DNA of 64,000 nucleotides from Virgibacillus sp. 7505 (GTDB taxonomy: Bacteria > Bacillota > Bacilli > Bacillales > Amphibacillaceae): contig NZ_NPBF01000021.1 in NCBI RefSeq assembly GCF_002272135.1, forward strand, positions 62,001-126,000, given 5' to 3'. Each line of letters begins with the position of its first letter. The stretch's first letter is position 1. Shown piece after piece: positions 32,500 through 41,526 of the stretch. The position numbers and the translations under genes are program-made. The notes beneath the pieces are model-generated. The model searched no databases, had not been told where the DNA came from, and was given only the letters and a program-made list of their open reading frames with translations.

Positions 32500-33390
32500 A
32501 TGAGAAAAGTGGTCATAGCTGGAGGAACAGGATTTATCGGGGAATTCTTTCAAAAGAGATTTCAGGAATTAGGTTATGAGGTCAGTATTATCTCAAGGCA
32601 AAAACAACACATCCACTGGGATGATAAATTATCCATTCAAGAAACATTGGATGATGCTGAACTTCTCATAAACCTTGCTGGGAAATCTGTTAATTGCCGA
32701 TACAATGGAACGAATAAGCAGGAAATAATGAATTCCAGGATTACTACTACTAAGATATTGGGTGAGGCTGTCCAGTCCTGCAGCAATCCTCCTGAACTTT
32801 GGATTAATAGCAGTACGGCCACCATCTATCGTCATGCGGAAGATCGTCCGATGACAGAAGCTGATGGAGAAATTGGTTCAGGGTTCTCAGTCGATGTTGC
32901 CACGAAATGGGAGGATGCATTCTTTTCGTTTAGGTTGTCCGAAACAAGGCAGGTCGCTTTGCGCATTGCTATTGTTCTAGGTAAAGATGGAGGAGTCATG
33001 ACCCCGTATCGGAATTTGGTTCGTTTCGGATTGGGAGGGATACAAGGCTCGGGAAAGCAGATGTTTAGCTGGATACATATCGAAGATTTATTTCAAATCA
33101 TACTTTTCTTAAGAGAAAAGAAACACCTGAGCGGCGTTTTCAATTGTTCTGCACCGCAACCTGTTACAAACCGAGAATTGATGCATACACTGAGAAAGGA
33201 ATTGAATACTCCATTGGGCTTGCCTGCTCCTAAATGGATGCTGGAGATAGGATCCGTTTTCATTCGGACTGAAACAGAGTTGGTTCTGAAGAGCCGTTGG
33301 GTTATACCTGACCGTTTGGAACGTGAAGGGTATAACTTCAGGTTTAAAACACTTGGCCATACTTTACAAGACATTCTGCTTCATGAATAG
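32500..33390 (+). CDS. TIGR01777-family NAD(P)-dependent epimerase (YfhF/SDR39U1-like)
   Basis: A 296-residue atypical SDR: Rossmann motif AGGTGFIG near the N-terminus, NLAGKSVNCRYN, WINSSTATIYRHAEDRPMTE and the C-terminal DUF1731-like segment (APKWMLEIGSVFIRTETELVLKS). The start is ATG 32500 behind CGAGGAG; the upstream frame lies inside the lipoprotein gene. Bacillus homologue is YfhF. Substrate unknown. Confidence 0.92.
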   Translation: MRKVVIAGGTGFIGEFFQKRFQELGYEVSIISRQKQHIHWDDKLSIQETLDDAELLINLAGKSVNCRYNGTNKQEIMNSRITTTKILGEAVQSCSNPPELWINSSTATIYRHAEDRPMTEADGEIGSGFSVDVATKWEDAFFSFRLSETRQVALRIAIVLGKDGGVMTPYRNLVRFGLGGIQGSGKQMFSWIHIEDLFQIILFLREKKHLSGVFNCSAPQPVTNRELMHTLRKELNTPLGLPAPKWMLEIGSVFIRTETELVLKSRWVIPDRLEREGYNFRFKTLGHTLQDILLHE

Positions 33391-33452
33391 ACCGGAAGAA
33401 TGCATAGTATTCTAATGTTTATTCCGTGTTGACGATGTATACTGATTTGCTG

Positions 33453-33484
33453 AAAGAACTTCTGCAGAGGTTCTTTTATTTTTC
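33453..33484 (+). terminator. Terminator after the epimerase gene
   Basis: Self-complementary AAGAACTTCTGCAGAGGTTCTT (one G-U pair each side of the TGCA centre) followed by TTATTTTT. Confidence 0.75.
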
Positions 33485-33533
33485 GACTGCTAAATAATAT
33501 GGTAGATAATTCGGGATAATGGTACCTATTAAA

Positions 33534-33547
33534 TGTAAGCGCTTTAA
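33534..33547 (+). promoter_or_regulatory. cre-like site upstream of the GH30 gene
   Basis: TGTAAGCGCTTTAA matches the CcpA-binding cre consensus (TGWNANCGNTNWCA) at all but the two last positions. It lies 63 nt before the start of a secreted glycosidase, a typical target for carbon catabolite repression. Confidence 0.7.
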
Positions 33548-33609
33548 TATTATGATGAATGAAGATAGAGTAAGGCTTATAACAGCAATTGAAGGGAAGG
33601 ATTAAGACA

Positions 33610-35523
33610 ATGCGTGTTATAAAAAGATCGTCGAAACCATTTTTCATTGTTCTTATTACTGTTCTTATCATTTCAATGAATCCAGGCTTTACGCTTGCCA
33701 AATCTAAGCAAGAAGAAGTGAAGGTATGGTTCAGCTCGGAAAATGCTCCAGCTGACAGAAGCTGGTACGAGGGACCGAAAGAAATCACGTATAAGCTGGA
33801 TCAGCAGCCGTCTATCGACATAACAGAAGAAAAGGAAATTGACGGGACGACGATTTTTGTAGACCCAGACAAACAGTACCAGGAGATGCTTGGAGTTGGT
33901 ACTTCTTTAGAGGAATCATCGATCTACAATTTGTCAAAAATGGCACCAGGTAAGCGGAAGCAAGCGCTGAAAGATCTGTTTGATCCGAAGAAAGGAATAG
34001 GGATGGATGTTATCCGGATTACGATTGGCACTTCGGATTTTACCGCACAAGATGCATTTTATACCTATAATGATATTCCTATTACGGAGACGGATTATGA
34101 TTTAAGCGAGTTTTCCATTCAGCGTGATATCAATTTAAATATTGTCTCGACGCTAAAGGAAGCATTACAGATCAATCCAGACATCAGAATATTTGCCTCA
34201 CCATGGAGCCCGCCTGCTTGGATGAAAACAAATAAAAGCTTGATAGGCGGACGGTTAAAAGATGGGAATACAGAAGTACTTGCAGCTTATTATCGGAAAT
34301 TTGTCCAATCATATGAAGCACAGGGAATTCCAATATATGCGATGACTATGCAAAATGAACCACTGCTTGAGATCGATTATCCTAGTATGTACATGCCGCC
34401 GGAACAGCAAAGGGAACTGGCAGTTTTACTCCGAAATGAACTGGATGCCCATCACTTAGATACAAAACTATGGACATTTGATCATAATTTCAGTGAAGCT
34501 TGGGATTACGTTTCAACCGTTTTCGAGGACGGAACGGCAGATAAATCAATAGCAGGAATCGCATTTCACGATTATGCTGGTGAACCTAAAGCAATGGGAG
34601 AAATTAGCCGAGCTTTTCCGGATAAAAGCATTCATCTTACCGAAAGATCTGTCTGGGGTACTGCTGGAGCAGACCGAATTGCCCAGTACTTCAGAAACGG
34701 TGCAGCAAGCTACAATGCATGGGTAACGATGCTTGATAGTGACATAAGCACTCACCATTGGATTGGTACACCTGATCCAACAATGTTGATTCAAAATGCA
34801 GATAAAGTAAATAAGTACTGGAAAATACCGATTTACTATATGACTGGAAATTACTCGAAGTTTGTAGATCGCGGTGCGAAGCGGATTGACAGTAACTACG
34901 GATCTCGTGATTCGGTTACAAATGTTTCTTTCCTTAATCCTGACGACTCTATCGTAACATTGGTTATCAACCAGACTGACAAAGCCCAAAAGTTTCGAGT
35001 TGTATCAGAAGGCAAGCAATTTACTGCGGCATTGCCGGCAGGAACGGTAGGGACCTATGAGTGGCGTCGTCCTTCTCCTCAGGAGGACGTTAACCTGATT
35101 GAAAACAGCAGCTTTGAAACAGGAACATTAAATCAGTGGATGGAATGGAATAACGGTGTTTCAGCACACAAAGCGGATGCAGATGAACCTTTTACCGGAG
35201 TTTACAAACTTACGCACTGGCACTCGGATGCTTATCAACAGCGGACTGCACAAACGGTAGAAAACATACCAGATGGAACCTATGAGGCAAGCGTTTGGGT
35301 TCGCTCAGGTGGTGGCCAGAACAAGCTTCACTTCTATGCAACAGATTACGGCGAAACTAAGAAAATAACTGAAATAGGCTCAAGAGAGGTAACAAATTAT
35401 ACAAAGTACAAAATCGATGATATTCGGGTCTCAAATGGACAGCTTGAAATTGGAGTATGTTCTGACGCAAAAGCCGGTAATTGGGCTGCATTCGACAGGT
35501 TCGAACTAATACAAAAGAAATAA
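33610..35523 (+). CDS. Secreted GH30-family glycosidase (glucosylceramidase/beta-1,6-glucanase-like) with C-terminal carbohydrate-binding domain
   Basis: A 637-residue exoenzyme. Start is ATG 33610, 9 nt after GGGAAGG. Signal peptide about 1-31 (basic start, FFIVLITVLIISM core, cleavage near TLA). The GH30 (beta/alpha)8 domain covers about 80-470: acid/base E250 in MQNEP, nucleophile E345 in HLTERSVWG, plus IFASPWSPPAWMK. Residues ~495-637 (NLIENSSFETGTLNQW to FDRFEL) look like a CBM4/9-type beta sandwich. Likely degrades external beta-glucans or related glycans; a cre-like site is upstream. Substrate not resolvable. Confidence 0.9.
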   Translation: MRVIKRSSKPFFIVLITVLIISMNPGFTLAKSKQEEVKVWFSSENAPADRSWYEGPKEITYKLDQQPSIDITEEKEIDGTTIFVDPDKQYQEMLGVGTSLEESSIYNLSKMAPGKRKQALKDLFDPKKGIGMDVIRITIGTSDFTAQDAFYTYNDIPITETDYDLSEFSIQRDINLNIVSTLKEALQINPDIRIFASPWSPPAWMKTNKSLIGGRLKDGNTEVLAAYYRKFVQSYEAQGIPIYAMTMQNEPLLEIDYPSMYMPPEQQRELAVLLRNELDAHHLDTKLWTFDHNFSEAWDYVSTVFEDGTADKSIAGIAFHDYAGEPKAMGEISRAFPDKSIHLTERSVWGTAGADRIAQYFRNGAASYNAWVTMLDSDISTHHWIGTPDPTMLIQNADKVNKYWKIPIYYMTGNYSKFVDRGAKRIDSNYGSRDSVTNVSFLNPDDSIVTLVINQTDKAQKFRVVSEGKQFTAALPAGTVGTYEWRRPSPQEDVNLIENSSFETGTLNQWMEWNNGVSAHKADADEPFTGVYKLTHWHSDAYQQRTAQTVENIPDGTYEASVWVRSGGGQNKLHFYATDYGETKKITEIGSREVTNYTKYKIDDIRVSNGQLEIGVCSDAKAGNWAAFDRFELIQKK

Positions 35524-35537
35524 ACAAGTAATCCATT

Positions 35538-35568
35538 AAAGGACTGCTTTTAAAGCAGTCCTTTTTAT
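35538..35568 (+). terminator. Terminator of the GH30 gene
   Basis: Thirteen-base-pair stem AAAGGACTGCTTT / AAAGCAGTCCTTT with a one-base loop region and T-tail. Confidence 0.92.
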
Positions 35569-35757
35569 CTTCAATAGATATTAGATGGCAGTTTAATTGC
35601 TTATTTGTGTCCTCTTGTATTACTTTACCTTCTCATAGGGAAAATAAATTAAACAAGGAATTCAACAAAGACATGCAGAAAAAGTAGTTATGTAATGTTT
35701 GGTATTGCTCTAGTATTTTGTCACCGTTTAATTATCTACAAACTGGGAGGGTCTTCT

Positions 35758-36243
35758 TTGCAATTATTTTTTAAATATAACTGGATGGTTAGAGAAGAAT
35801 GGTATCAATGGTGTGAAGAGTTGAATGAAGAAGAACTGCTACTAGACCGCACGGGTGGAAAGGGAAGTATATTACATACACTTTTCCATATAGTTGATGT
35901 CGAATGGAGCTGGATACGTCTCATACAAGACAAAACCGACTTCCAGGACAGTTTCGATGCTTATAAGAGCTTGAAAAAGGTTCGAGAATTAAACGCTGAT
36001 CTTCATTTAGAAGTAGAAAGCTTTGTTAACAAATGGGATGCTAATATGGAGGGACGTATATTTTACGATACCTTATCAGATGGAAGAGTTTTGACGGATA
36101 CTTGGGGTGAAGTCATGCGACATATTATTGCTCATGAAATTCATCATATTGGGCAATTATCAATATGGGCAAGGGAAATCGGAAAAAGCCCAGTTTCTGC
36201 AAACTTCATAGGGCGAGGTCTTACTTCTTACTTCAATAAATAA
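35758..36243 (+). CDS. DinB/YfiT-like metal-dependent protein
   Basis: A 161-residue four-helix DinB-superfamily protein. The three metal-binding histidines are recognisable: LFHIVDVEWSW and the HIIAHEIHHIGQ helix. Start is probably TTG 35758, 7 nt after GGGAGGG; the frame is open upstream without a ribosome site. Members include thiol transferases such as bacillithiol transferases; no specific activity can be assigned. Monocistronic. Confidence 0.85.
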   Translation: MQLFFKYNWMVREEWYQWCEELNEEELLLDRTGGKGSILHTLFHIVDVEWSWIRLIQDKTDFQDSFDAYKSLKKVRELNADLHLEVESFVNKWDANMEGRIFYDTLSDGRVLTDTWGEVMRHIIAHEIHHIGQLSIWAREIGKSPVSANFIGRGLTSYFNK

Positions 36244-36332
36244 CATTGCATGTAATGGCTTTCGAAAAGTTATGTGTAGATGGCGCAAGTACCTACTTAA
36301 CTAGCAGTAGACTTTAAATATTTTTAAAATGG

Positions 36333-36375
36333 ACCTGCTGGTGAACTATTCTATTCACCAGCAGGTGCATTTTTG
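36333..36375 (+). terminator. Terminator after the DinB gene
   Basis: Perfect 13-bp stem ACCTGCTGGTGAA / TTCACCAGCAGGT, 8-nt loop, then GCATTTTTG. Confidence 0.88.
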
Positions 36376-36466
36376 TTTGCCAAAACGCTTATGTCCAGCT
36401 TCCTTTTTAGCTGCATCAATAAATGGAATTATATGTTAAAGTTATTTGGGGGAGTTATCTTAATAA

Positions 36467-36863
36467 ATGCGTGCAGGATTTGGAATCAGGTTTTTCGCTA
36501 GTATCATCGACATGTTTATTCTTATTATTCCTATCAGTATCCTGCTCTACTTTATACAGGGATTTTCTATTGAATGGTCAGATGGCTACTTATTGGATAT
36601 GTTATATATTTGACAGTACTTCCTGTTCTATGGAAAGGATATGTCATTGGAAAGCGGCTAATGGGAATTAAAATCAAACGAACAGACGGAGGAGATGTCA
36701 CGTTTACCAACATGATTCTTCGAGAGGTCGTAGGCAATGGACTGCTGATATTAGTTACTTAGGTATATCCTTACTGATTAGTGCTGTTATGGTGCTTGTA
36801 ATGGAGGATAGGCGTGGACTCCAAGATTTGATAGGCGGTACATATGTAATACACACACGATGA
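36467..36863 (+). pseudogene. RDD-family membrane protein, frameshifted
   Basis: Three consecutive reading frames together give one RDD protein of about 130 residues: frame A from ATG 36467 (MRAGFGIRFFASIIDMFIL, first helix), frame B from about 36575 (GYVIGKRLMGIKIKRTDGG, the conserved central loop) and frame C from about 36765 to TGA 36863 (RRGLQDLIGGTYVI, the conserved end). Frame changes are needed near 36590-36610 and 36740-36760. GGGGGAG upstream is a usable ribosome site. Either a decayed gene or two sequencing errors. Confidence 0.75.
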
Positions 36864-36923
36864 CATGAAACTTTTCCTTCCTTTATACCGTATAATCATT
36901 ACGACATCAAAAGGAGGAACAGC

Positions 36924-38627
36924 ATGATCTTTTTAATTGCTTTCGCCAGTCTTGCTGGCTTTATCCTGATCGCTCTGGCTGACTTGGCAGCTGGAGGAGG
37001 AAAGGCAAAGCTCCAGCAATACGTGGCAACAGGTATTGCTGCTTACATCGTACTAGTCATTATCATCTATTTCGTGTTACCAGCGTTCATAATCCAAAAT
37101 ATCCTTTGGCTGAACGCAATCGGTATTTTCTTTTCTGCTTTTCCGCTTCTTGCAAGCAAAAAAGCAGAAAAGAAATCGAAAAATGCAGGTGTTTCACTTG
37201 CGGCAATACTATTAGCAGTTATTATTATCGGAGCAGTTGTTTGTGTGATTGCTAATTTTGCAGTTTATCAGTCTACGTATGACCACGTAGTTAAATCAAC
37301 AGAGGAAGAAGCAAAACCGCTTGATGAAGATAAGACACCTATAGCAATTGCACCTAGCTCAGTCCGGAACAAAATGAACAAGAAGATGAGCGTAGTACCG
37401 GATACACAGCTCTATCATCTCGGCAGCCTTCAGACGCAAACTGTTGGCGGGACGAATGAATACATCGCGCCAGTGGAATTTGACGGTTTCTTCAAATGGC
37501 TGAAAGGCGGAGAGACTTCCGGCTACTTTGTCATTGACGCGACAGATCTTGGGGCACAGCCTGAATTTGTAGAAAATAAATTATCTTATGTACCATCGGC
37601 ATACTTCCATAAAGATTTGCAGCGGATTATTTACTCCCGTTACCCTTCCTACATTCAGGAGGGAGACGCACGCTTGGAAGTCGATGAAGAAGGAAAAGCA
37701 TGGTACGTCCAGACTGTCTACCAGCCGAAACTTCTCACTAAGAAAGCGAATGGCGATGATATTCAGGTTGTCGTTGTGAACCCTTACAATGGACAATCAA
37801 AAATTTATGACGCTGATCAAGCGCCTGATTTTATTGAGAACACAATATCACCAGAAATGGCCAGTAAGCTTAATACGTATTATGGCGAATACAGCGGCGG
37901 TTTTTGGAACCGACACTTTGGGAAAGCCGGCGTGAAGATTCCGAACAACAACGGAACGGAGCATGGCGTGACAGCTGTATTCGCTGAAGATGGCAGCATT
38001 CAGTATTTCACCGATTTCAAATCACCGAAAGAAAATATCGACTCTGCCCTTGGCTACACAATGGTCGATGGCCGGACAGGGGAAGTGACATTCTTCGGTG
38101 GTGAGAAGAACAATGGCATCATGGATTCCTCTGGTGCTGTGCAAGTGGTGGAAAAGGAATACCCTGAAAAAAAATGGGAAGGGAAAATGCCCGTACTCTA
38201 CAATATAGACGGTAATCCGACCTGGGTGATCAGTGTGCTCGATTCCAATGGTATCTTCAAGCAGTATGCATACGTCCGGGCAGCAGATTCTGACTATGTT
38301 GTGTTTGGAGATAATGCTAAAAGTACGTTAGAGGCGTATCGACTCCAGCTTAGTACAGATACAAGTACAGCAGAATCCACAGGAGACGCTCCTGTCCAGC
38401 AAGTGAGCGGGGAAGTGAACCGACTCTATATTTCCTCGGACAATGCCGGGGCGAAAACAATTCAATTCTTGCTGAAGGACCAGGATGTTATCTACAGCAT
38501 TAACTCCACTGATGCGCCATATGCAATCTTCCTAAAAGAAGGAGATCAAGTCAGCTTTGAGGCTGCCATGCAGGATGGTGCAACATCCGCCACCATTGAG
38601 CAGATTACGATTGACGGATTAAATTAA
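36924..38627 (+). CDS. Large membrane-anchored protein of unknown function
   Basis: A 567-residue protein. Residues 1-125 carry about four helices (roughly 2-22, 33-55, 57-75, 90-115); the rest is a long extracytoplasmic region. Visible elements include GFFKWLKGGETSGYFVIDATD, YVPSAYFHKDLQRIIY and, at the C-terminus (about 485-560), an OB-like strand pattern VSGEVNRLYISSDN...FLKEGDQVSFEA. I do not recognise a named family with confidence. AAAGGAGGA ribosome site; own terminator, so probably monocistronic. Confidence 0.8.
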   Translation: MIFLIAFASLAGFILIALADLAAGGGKAKLQQYVATGIAAYIVLVIIIYFVLPAFIIQNILWLNAIGIFFSAFPLLASKKAEKKSKNAGVSLAAILLAVIIIGAVVCVIANFAVYQSTYDHVVKSTEEEAKPLDEDKTPIAIAPSSVRNKMNKKMSVVPDTQLYHLGSLQTQTVGGTNEYIAPVEFDGFFKWLKGGETSGYFVIDATDLGAQPEFVENKLSYVPSAYFHKDLQRIIYSRYPSYIQEGDARLEVDEEGKAWYVQTVYQPKLLTKKANGDDIQVVVVNPYNGQSKIYDADQAPDFIENTISPEMASKLNTYYGEYSGGFWNRHFGKAGVKIPNNNGTEHGVTAVFAEDGSIQYFTDFKSPKENIDSALGYTMVDGRTGEVTFFGGEKNNGIMDSSGAVQVVEKEYPEKKWEGKMPVLYNIDGNPTWVISVLDSNGIFKQYAYVRAADSDYVVFGDNAKSTLEAYRLQLSTDTSTAESTGDAPVQQVSGEVNRLYISSDNAGAKTIQFLLKDQDVIYSINSTDAPYAIFLKEGDQVSFEAAMQDGATSATIEQITIDGLN

Positions 38628-38635
38628 CTTATCTT

Positions 38636-38667
38636 AGCCAGCTTTCATCTAGAAAGCTGGCTTTTTT
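38636..38667 (+). terminator. Terminator after the large membrane protein gene
   Basis: Stem AGCCAGCTTTC / GAAAGCTGGCT, 5-nt loop, TTTTT tail. Confidence 0.92.
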
Positions 38668-38700
38668 AAAAAAAAGCAGGATTGAAAGAGGAGTGCTGTT

Positions 38701-38910
38701 ATGATTAAAGAGATAGAAACTCCAGAGATGAAAAGAGAACGATTGAGACAAGAAGAATTAAAAATAAATCCAGCAGGAATTGTCAGTGATGCGTTCAACA
38801 GAGTTGAAAATGGAAACCTTGCTGATTTGGCAGGCGGTATAGGATGGAAAGTAATTGGAGTCATTCTGCTTATCCTGATTGGCTTCCTTGCATTTATATT
38901 TTTAAGTTAA
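38701..38910 (+). CDS. DUF6366-like small membrane protein
   Basis: A 69-residue protein: charged N-terminus (ETPEMKRERLRQEELKINPAG), AFNRVENGNLADLAGG, then one C-terminal helix (about 48-68). From memory this matches DUF6366 proteins of Bacillaceae. GAAAGAGGAG ribosome site upstream. Predicted single-pass membrane protein, no known function. Confidence 0.8.
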   Translation: MIKEIETPEMKRERLRQEELKINPAGIVSDAFNRVENGNLADLAGGIGWKVIGVILLILIGFLAFIFLS

Positions 38911-38936
38911 AAAGACCTCTTTTGGAGGTCTTTTTT
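38911..38936 (+). terminator. Terminator after the DUF6366-like gene
   Basis: Stem AAAGACCTC / GAGGTCTTT (with TTTTG loop) followed by T-run. Confidence 0.9.
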
Positions 38937-39027
38937 GATGCTTATTTTCATTTTGTATTAATTCGATTTGTTTCATGATCTTCCAGTTAGGGGTATAAGA
39001 TAGAAAAAAGAGAAAGAGGCGGAACCT

Positions 39028-39918
39028 GTGCGGGCAATGCTTATTATAAATCCTTCATCAGGGAAGGAAAAAGCGATGCAATATGAGGAACAAGCTGTAG
39101 GACTACTTGGCAAGCGGCACGAACAAGTGGTAGTAAGATATACCGAAAAAGAGGGGGATGCAACCGAATTTGCTGCTTCTGCTTGTGATGGTACATATGA
39201 AACGCTGCTTGCGATGGGCGGGGACGGCACGATAAACGAATGTATCAATGGGTTGGCCGAAAAGGAACAGCAGCCCAATTTTGCTTTTGTTCCGCTCGGC
39301 ACAGTGAATGACTTTGCTCGTGCTTTGCAAATACCACGAAAACCGGAGCAGGCACTAGCATTACTCGAGGACTACCACTTAAAAGCAGTAGACATTGGTA
39401 AATTAGGTAATCGTTACTTTATGAACGTTTTAGCTGTAGGGGTAATTGCCGAAGCGGTATATGATGTCACACCGGAGGAGAAAAGCAAATATGGCCATTT
39501 TGCTTACCTGTTGGAAGGAGCAAAAGCATTCCGAGACAAGACACCCTTCCGCATCAGTGTCCATACAGGTGAAAAGGAAGCTTATAATGATAAAGCATAT
39601 ATGATGCTTATTGCACTAACAAATTCCGTAGCCGGTTTCGAAAAGTTTGCCGAACAAGCTGAAGTGGATGATCATTTGTTTCATGTCTTCCTTTTAAATG
39701 ATTTGTCCATTACAAAAGCGGTCAAGCTGATACCTGATATTTTTAAAGGGAATTTGGCTGTCAATGAGCAAGTTTCCTACTTTCAAGCGGATGAAATAAG
39801 CGTTTCTTCCGATATGGAGCTTGTGGTCAATATAGATGGAGATGAAGGGGAACCGCTGCCTTTTGAAGCCAAAGTTTTACCCGGGGAAATTCGTGTCGTC
39901 GTACCAAAAGAGACATAA
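39028..39918 (+). CDS. Diacylglycerol kinase-like lipid kinase (DgkB/YegS family)
   Basis: A 296-residue protein with the lipid kinase catalytic signature: NPSSGKEK near the N-terminus, the GGDGTINE nucleotide loop (about 70-77) and FVPLGTVNDFARAL. The C-terminal beta-sandwich domain ends NIDGDEGEPLPFE. Start GTG 39028 with AGAGGCGGA upstream; ATG 39037 is a possible alternative. Likely phosphorylates diacylglycerol or a related lipid at the inner membrane face. Confidence 0.92.
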   Translation: MRAMLIINPSSGKEKAMQYEEQAVGLLGKRHEQVVVRYTEKEGDATEFAASACDGTYETLLAMGGDGTINECINGLAEKEQQPNFAFVPLGTVNDFARALQIPRKPEQALALLEDYHLKAVDIGKLGNRYFMNVLAVGVIAEAVYDVTPEEKSKYGHFAYLLEGAKAFRDKTPFRISVHTGEKEAYNDKAYMMLIALTNSVAGFEKFAEQAEVDDHLFHVFLLNDLSITKAVKLIPDIFKGNLAVNEQVSYFQADEISVSSDMELVVNIDGDEGEPLPFEAKVLPGEIRVVVPKET

Positions 39919-39919
39919 A

Positions 39920-39946
39920 AAACCTCGCCTTTTTTAAGGCGAGGTT
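39920..39946. terminator. Bidirectional terminator between lipid kinase and LCP genes
   Basis: Stem AACCTCGCC / GGCGAGGTT with an AT loop and A/T runs; overlaps the end of the convergent LCP gene. Confidence 0.88.
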
Positions 39947-40974
39947 GTAGAAGTGGAAGTGGTATTATCAAGAGCAGGAAGCTCTAACTGATCACGCATC
40001 GTCTGCGTAGCATTAGCCAATGATGTTGCATCAGGAAGGAAAGCGTAGGCGCTATAACCAGGGACAATTCCGTTTCCGCCTTGGCCTTCGAGCTTCAGGC
40101 TTTCTACTGTTAATTTATTGTTCACACCGTAAGAAATGAAGCTCTTCATCTCATCGAACGTCATATTTGTCTGCATATTGCTGCCCACTGCATCCAAAAG
40201 ACTGGAATATTTAAGAACGGAACTCATGTCTGTCGCTTTATCCATCATTGCTTCAATGATTTGCTGCTGACGTTCACTGCGGGCAAAGTCACTATCTTGC
40301 TTCCTTGTCCTGGCAAGTGCAAGTGCTTCTTCCCCGTTCAGCGTCTGGACACCTGGCTGTAGGTGGATGGCACCTTTTTCATCTTTGGAGTTCATTTCTT
40401 CCAGTTCATAAGGTACATCAACTGAAATACCATCTAGTGCTTCGACAACGCTGATGAATGCCTCGAAGTTTACATCGATATAATAGTCTACTGGAACCTG
40501 CGTCAGTTCTTCGACTGCTTCCACAGTTGCTGTAGGACCGCCGTTATACGATCCATTTATTTTCGTGTTGCGTTCTAGATAAGGTACGTAGGTATACGTA
40601 TCACGCGGAATGCTAAGCATTTTAATGCTTTTATCATCTTTATTGAAGGTAGCGAGAATCATCGTATCGGAGCGTTTACCGATATTGTCCTGTTCCCGTT
40701 TTTGGCTTGAATCAGATCCAATGAACAAGACGCTGACGCTATCTTCGGCAGGATCTACTGCACTGTCGCGAAGGGATGATTTGTCCCGGCCATCATCTAC
40801 GAAAGAATCATTGGCCAAATTACCAGCTTTTACATAAAGATAACCAGCATATGCTGCCGGAATGAGAATCAAAAGTAATACAATTATAAATATATTGCGG
40901 ATAACGCGCTTCTTGCGGGATTTCTTCCGCTTTTTCTGTGAGCGGCGCAACTCCTGTTTATCGTCTTTTGCCAT
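39934..40974 (-). CDS. LytR-CpsA-Psr (LCP) family wall-polymer ligase
   Basis: A 346-residue membrane-anchored enzyme: strongly basic cytosolic tail (about 1-23), one helix (about 25-46), then the LCP domain with SVLFIGSDSSQ, RSDTMILATFNKDDKSIKMLSIPRDTYTYV, KINGSYNGGPTATVEAVEEL and LARTRKQDSDFARSERQQQ, which hold the phosphate-binding arginines and aspartates. LCP proteins attach teichoic acids or capsule to peptidoglycan (TagTUV in B. subtilis). AAAGGAG ribosome site upstream. Ends in an S/T-rich tail. Confidence 0.93.
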   Translation of the reverse strand: MAKDDKQELRRSQKKRKKSRKKRVIRNIFIIVLLLILIPAAYAGYLYVKAGNLANDSFVDDGRDKSSLRDSAVDPAEDSVSVLFIGSDSSQKREQDNIGKRSDTMILATFNKDDKSIKMLSIPRDTYTYVPYLERNTKINGSYNGGPTATVEAVEELTQVPVDYYIDVNFEAFISVVEALDGISVDVPYELEEMNSKDEKGAIHLQPGVQTLNGEEALALARTRKQDSDFARSERQQQIIEAMMDKATDMSSVLKYSSLLDAVGSNMQTNMTFDEMKSFISYGVNNKLTVESLKLEGQGGNGIVPGYSAYAFLPDATSLANATQTMRDQLELPALDNTTSTSTTSP

Positions 40975-41142
40975 ATATATGTTTCTCCTTTAATCTGCTA
41001 ATCTAGAATTTTGTCAAAATATGTTTGAATATCCCCAGAGTCTACTATATCATATCATTCGCCATCAAGGGGTATGATTCTATATGATGGAGGAAACAAC
41101 CAATAAAGCAGGTGGATAGAATGAAGTTGCATAGCATCGACG

Positions 41143-41442
41143 ATGGAAGGTTATATCAGTACGAATAGACTTGCTGTCTTATTCATATCCTCACCAGGCT
41201 GCAGCGTCTATCAGGCCTTGCTGCCACGAATAGAAGACGTGCTGCAGAACCATCGGCAAGTAGAGTTAGGGTATACAGATAGCAGTGAAGTGAAGGAAGT
41301 GACGGGGAAATACCTTGCATTTGGCGCTCCGACTATACTCGTATTTGCAGAAGGGAAAGAACAGATCAGAGAAGGTCGGTTTATTCGGATGGAAGATTTC
41401 GAGGCTAGAGTGGAAAGACTCATTTCGCTGACAAATTATTAA
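41143..41442 (+). CDS. Thioredoxin-like protein, probably disrupted at the 5' end
   Basis: A 99-residue thioredoxin-fold protein (AVLFISSPGCSVYQALLPRIE, then YLAFGAPTILVFAEGKEQ). The usual CxxC is CSVY here: the second cysteine is missing. The ATG at 41143 has no ribosome site, whereas ATG 41121 in another frame has AGGTGG at a good distance and reads KLHSIDD before running into a stop; joining both by a one-base shift near 41140 would restore a normal N-terminus. So a frameshift is likely (or sequence error). Possibly a decaying gene. Confidence 0.65.
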   Translation: MEGYISTNRLAVLFISSPGCSVYQALLPRIEDVLQNHRQVELGYTDSSEVKEVTGKYLAFGAPTILVFAEGKEQIREGRFIRMEDFEARVERLISLTNY

Positions 41443-41526
41443 GAATTTGTAAAGAAACGTACTTCTTGAAACTAACATGGTATCATTTGCGTAAATAGAC
41501 AAGTTGTTATTTAGGGAGGGAAATCT

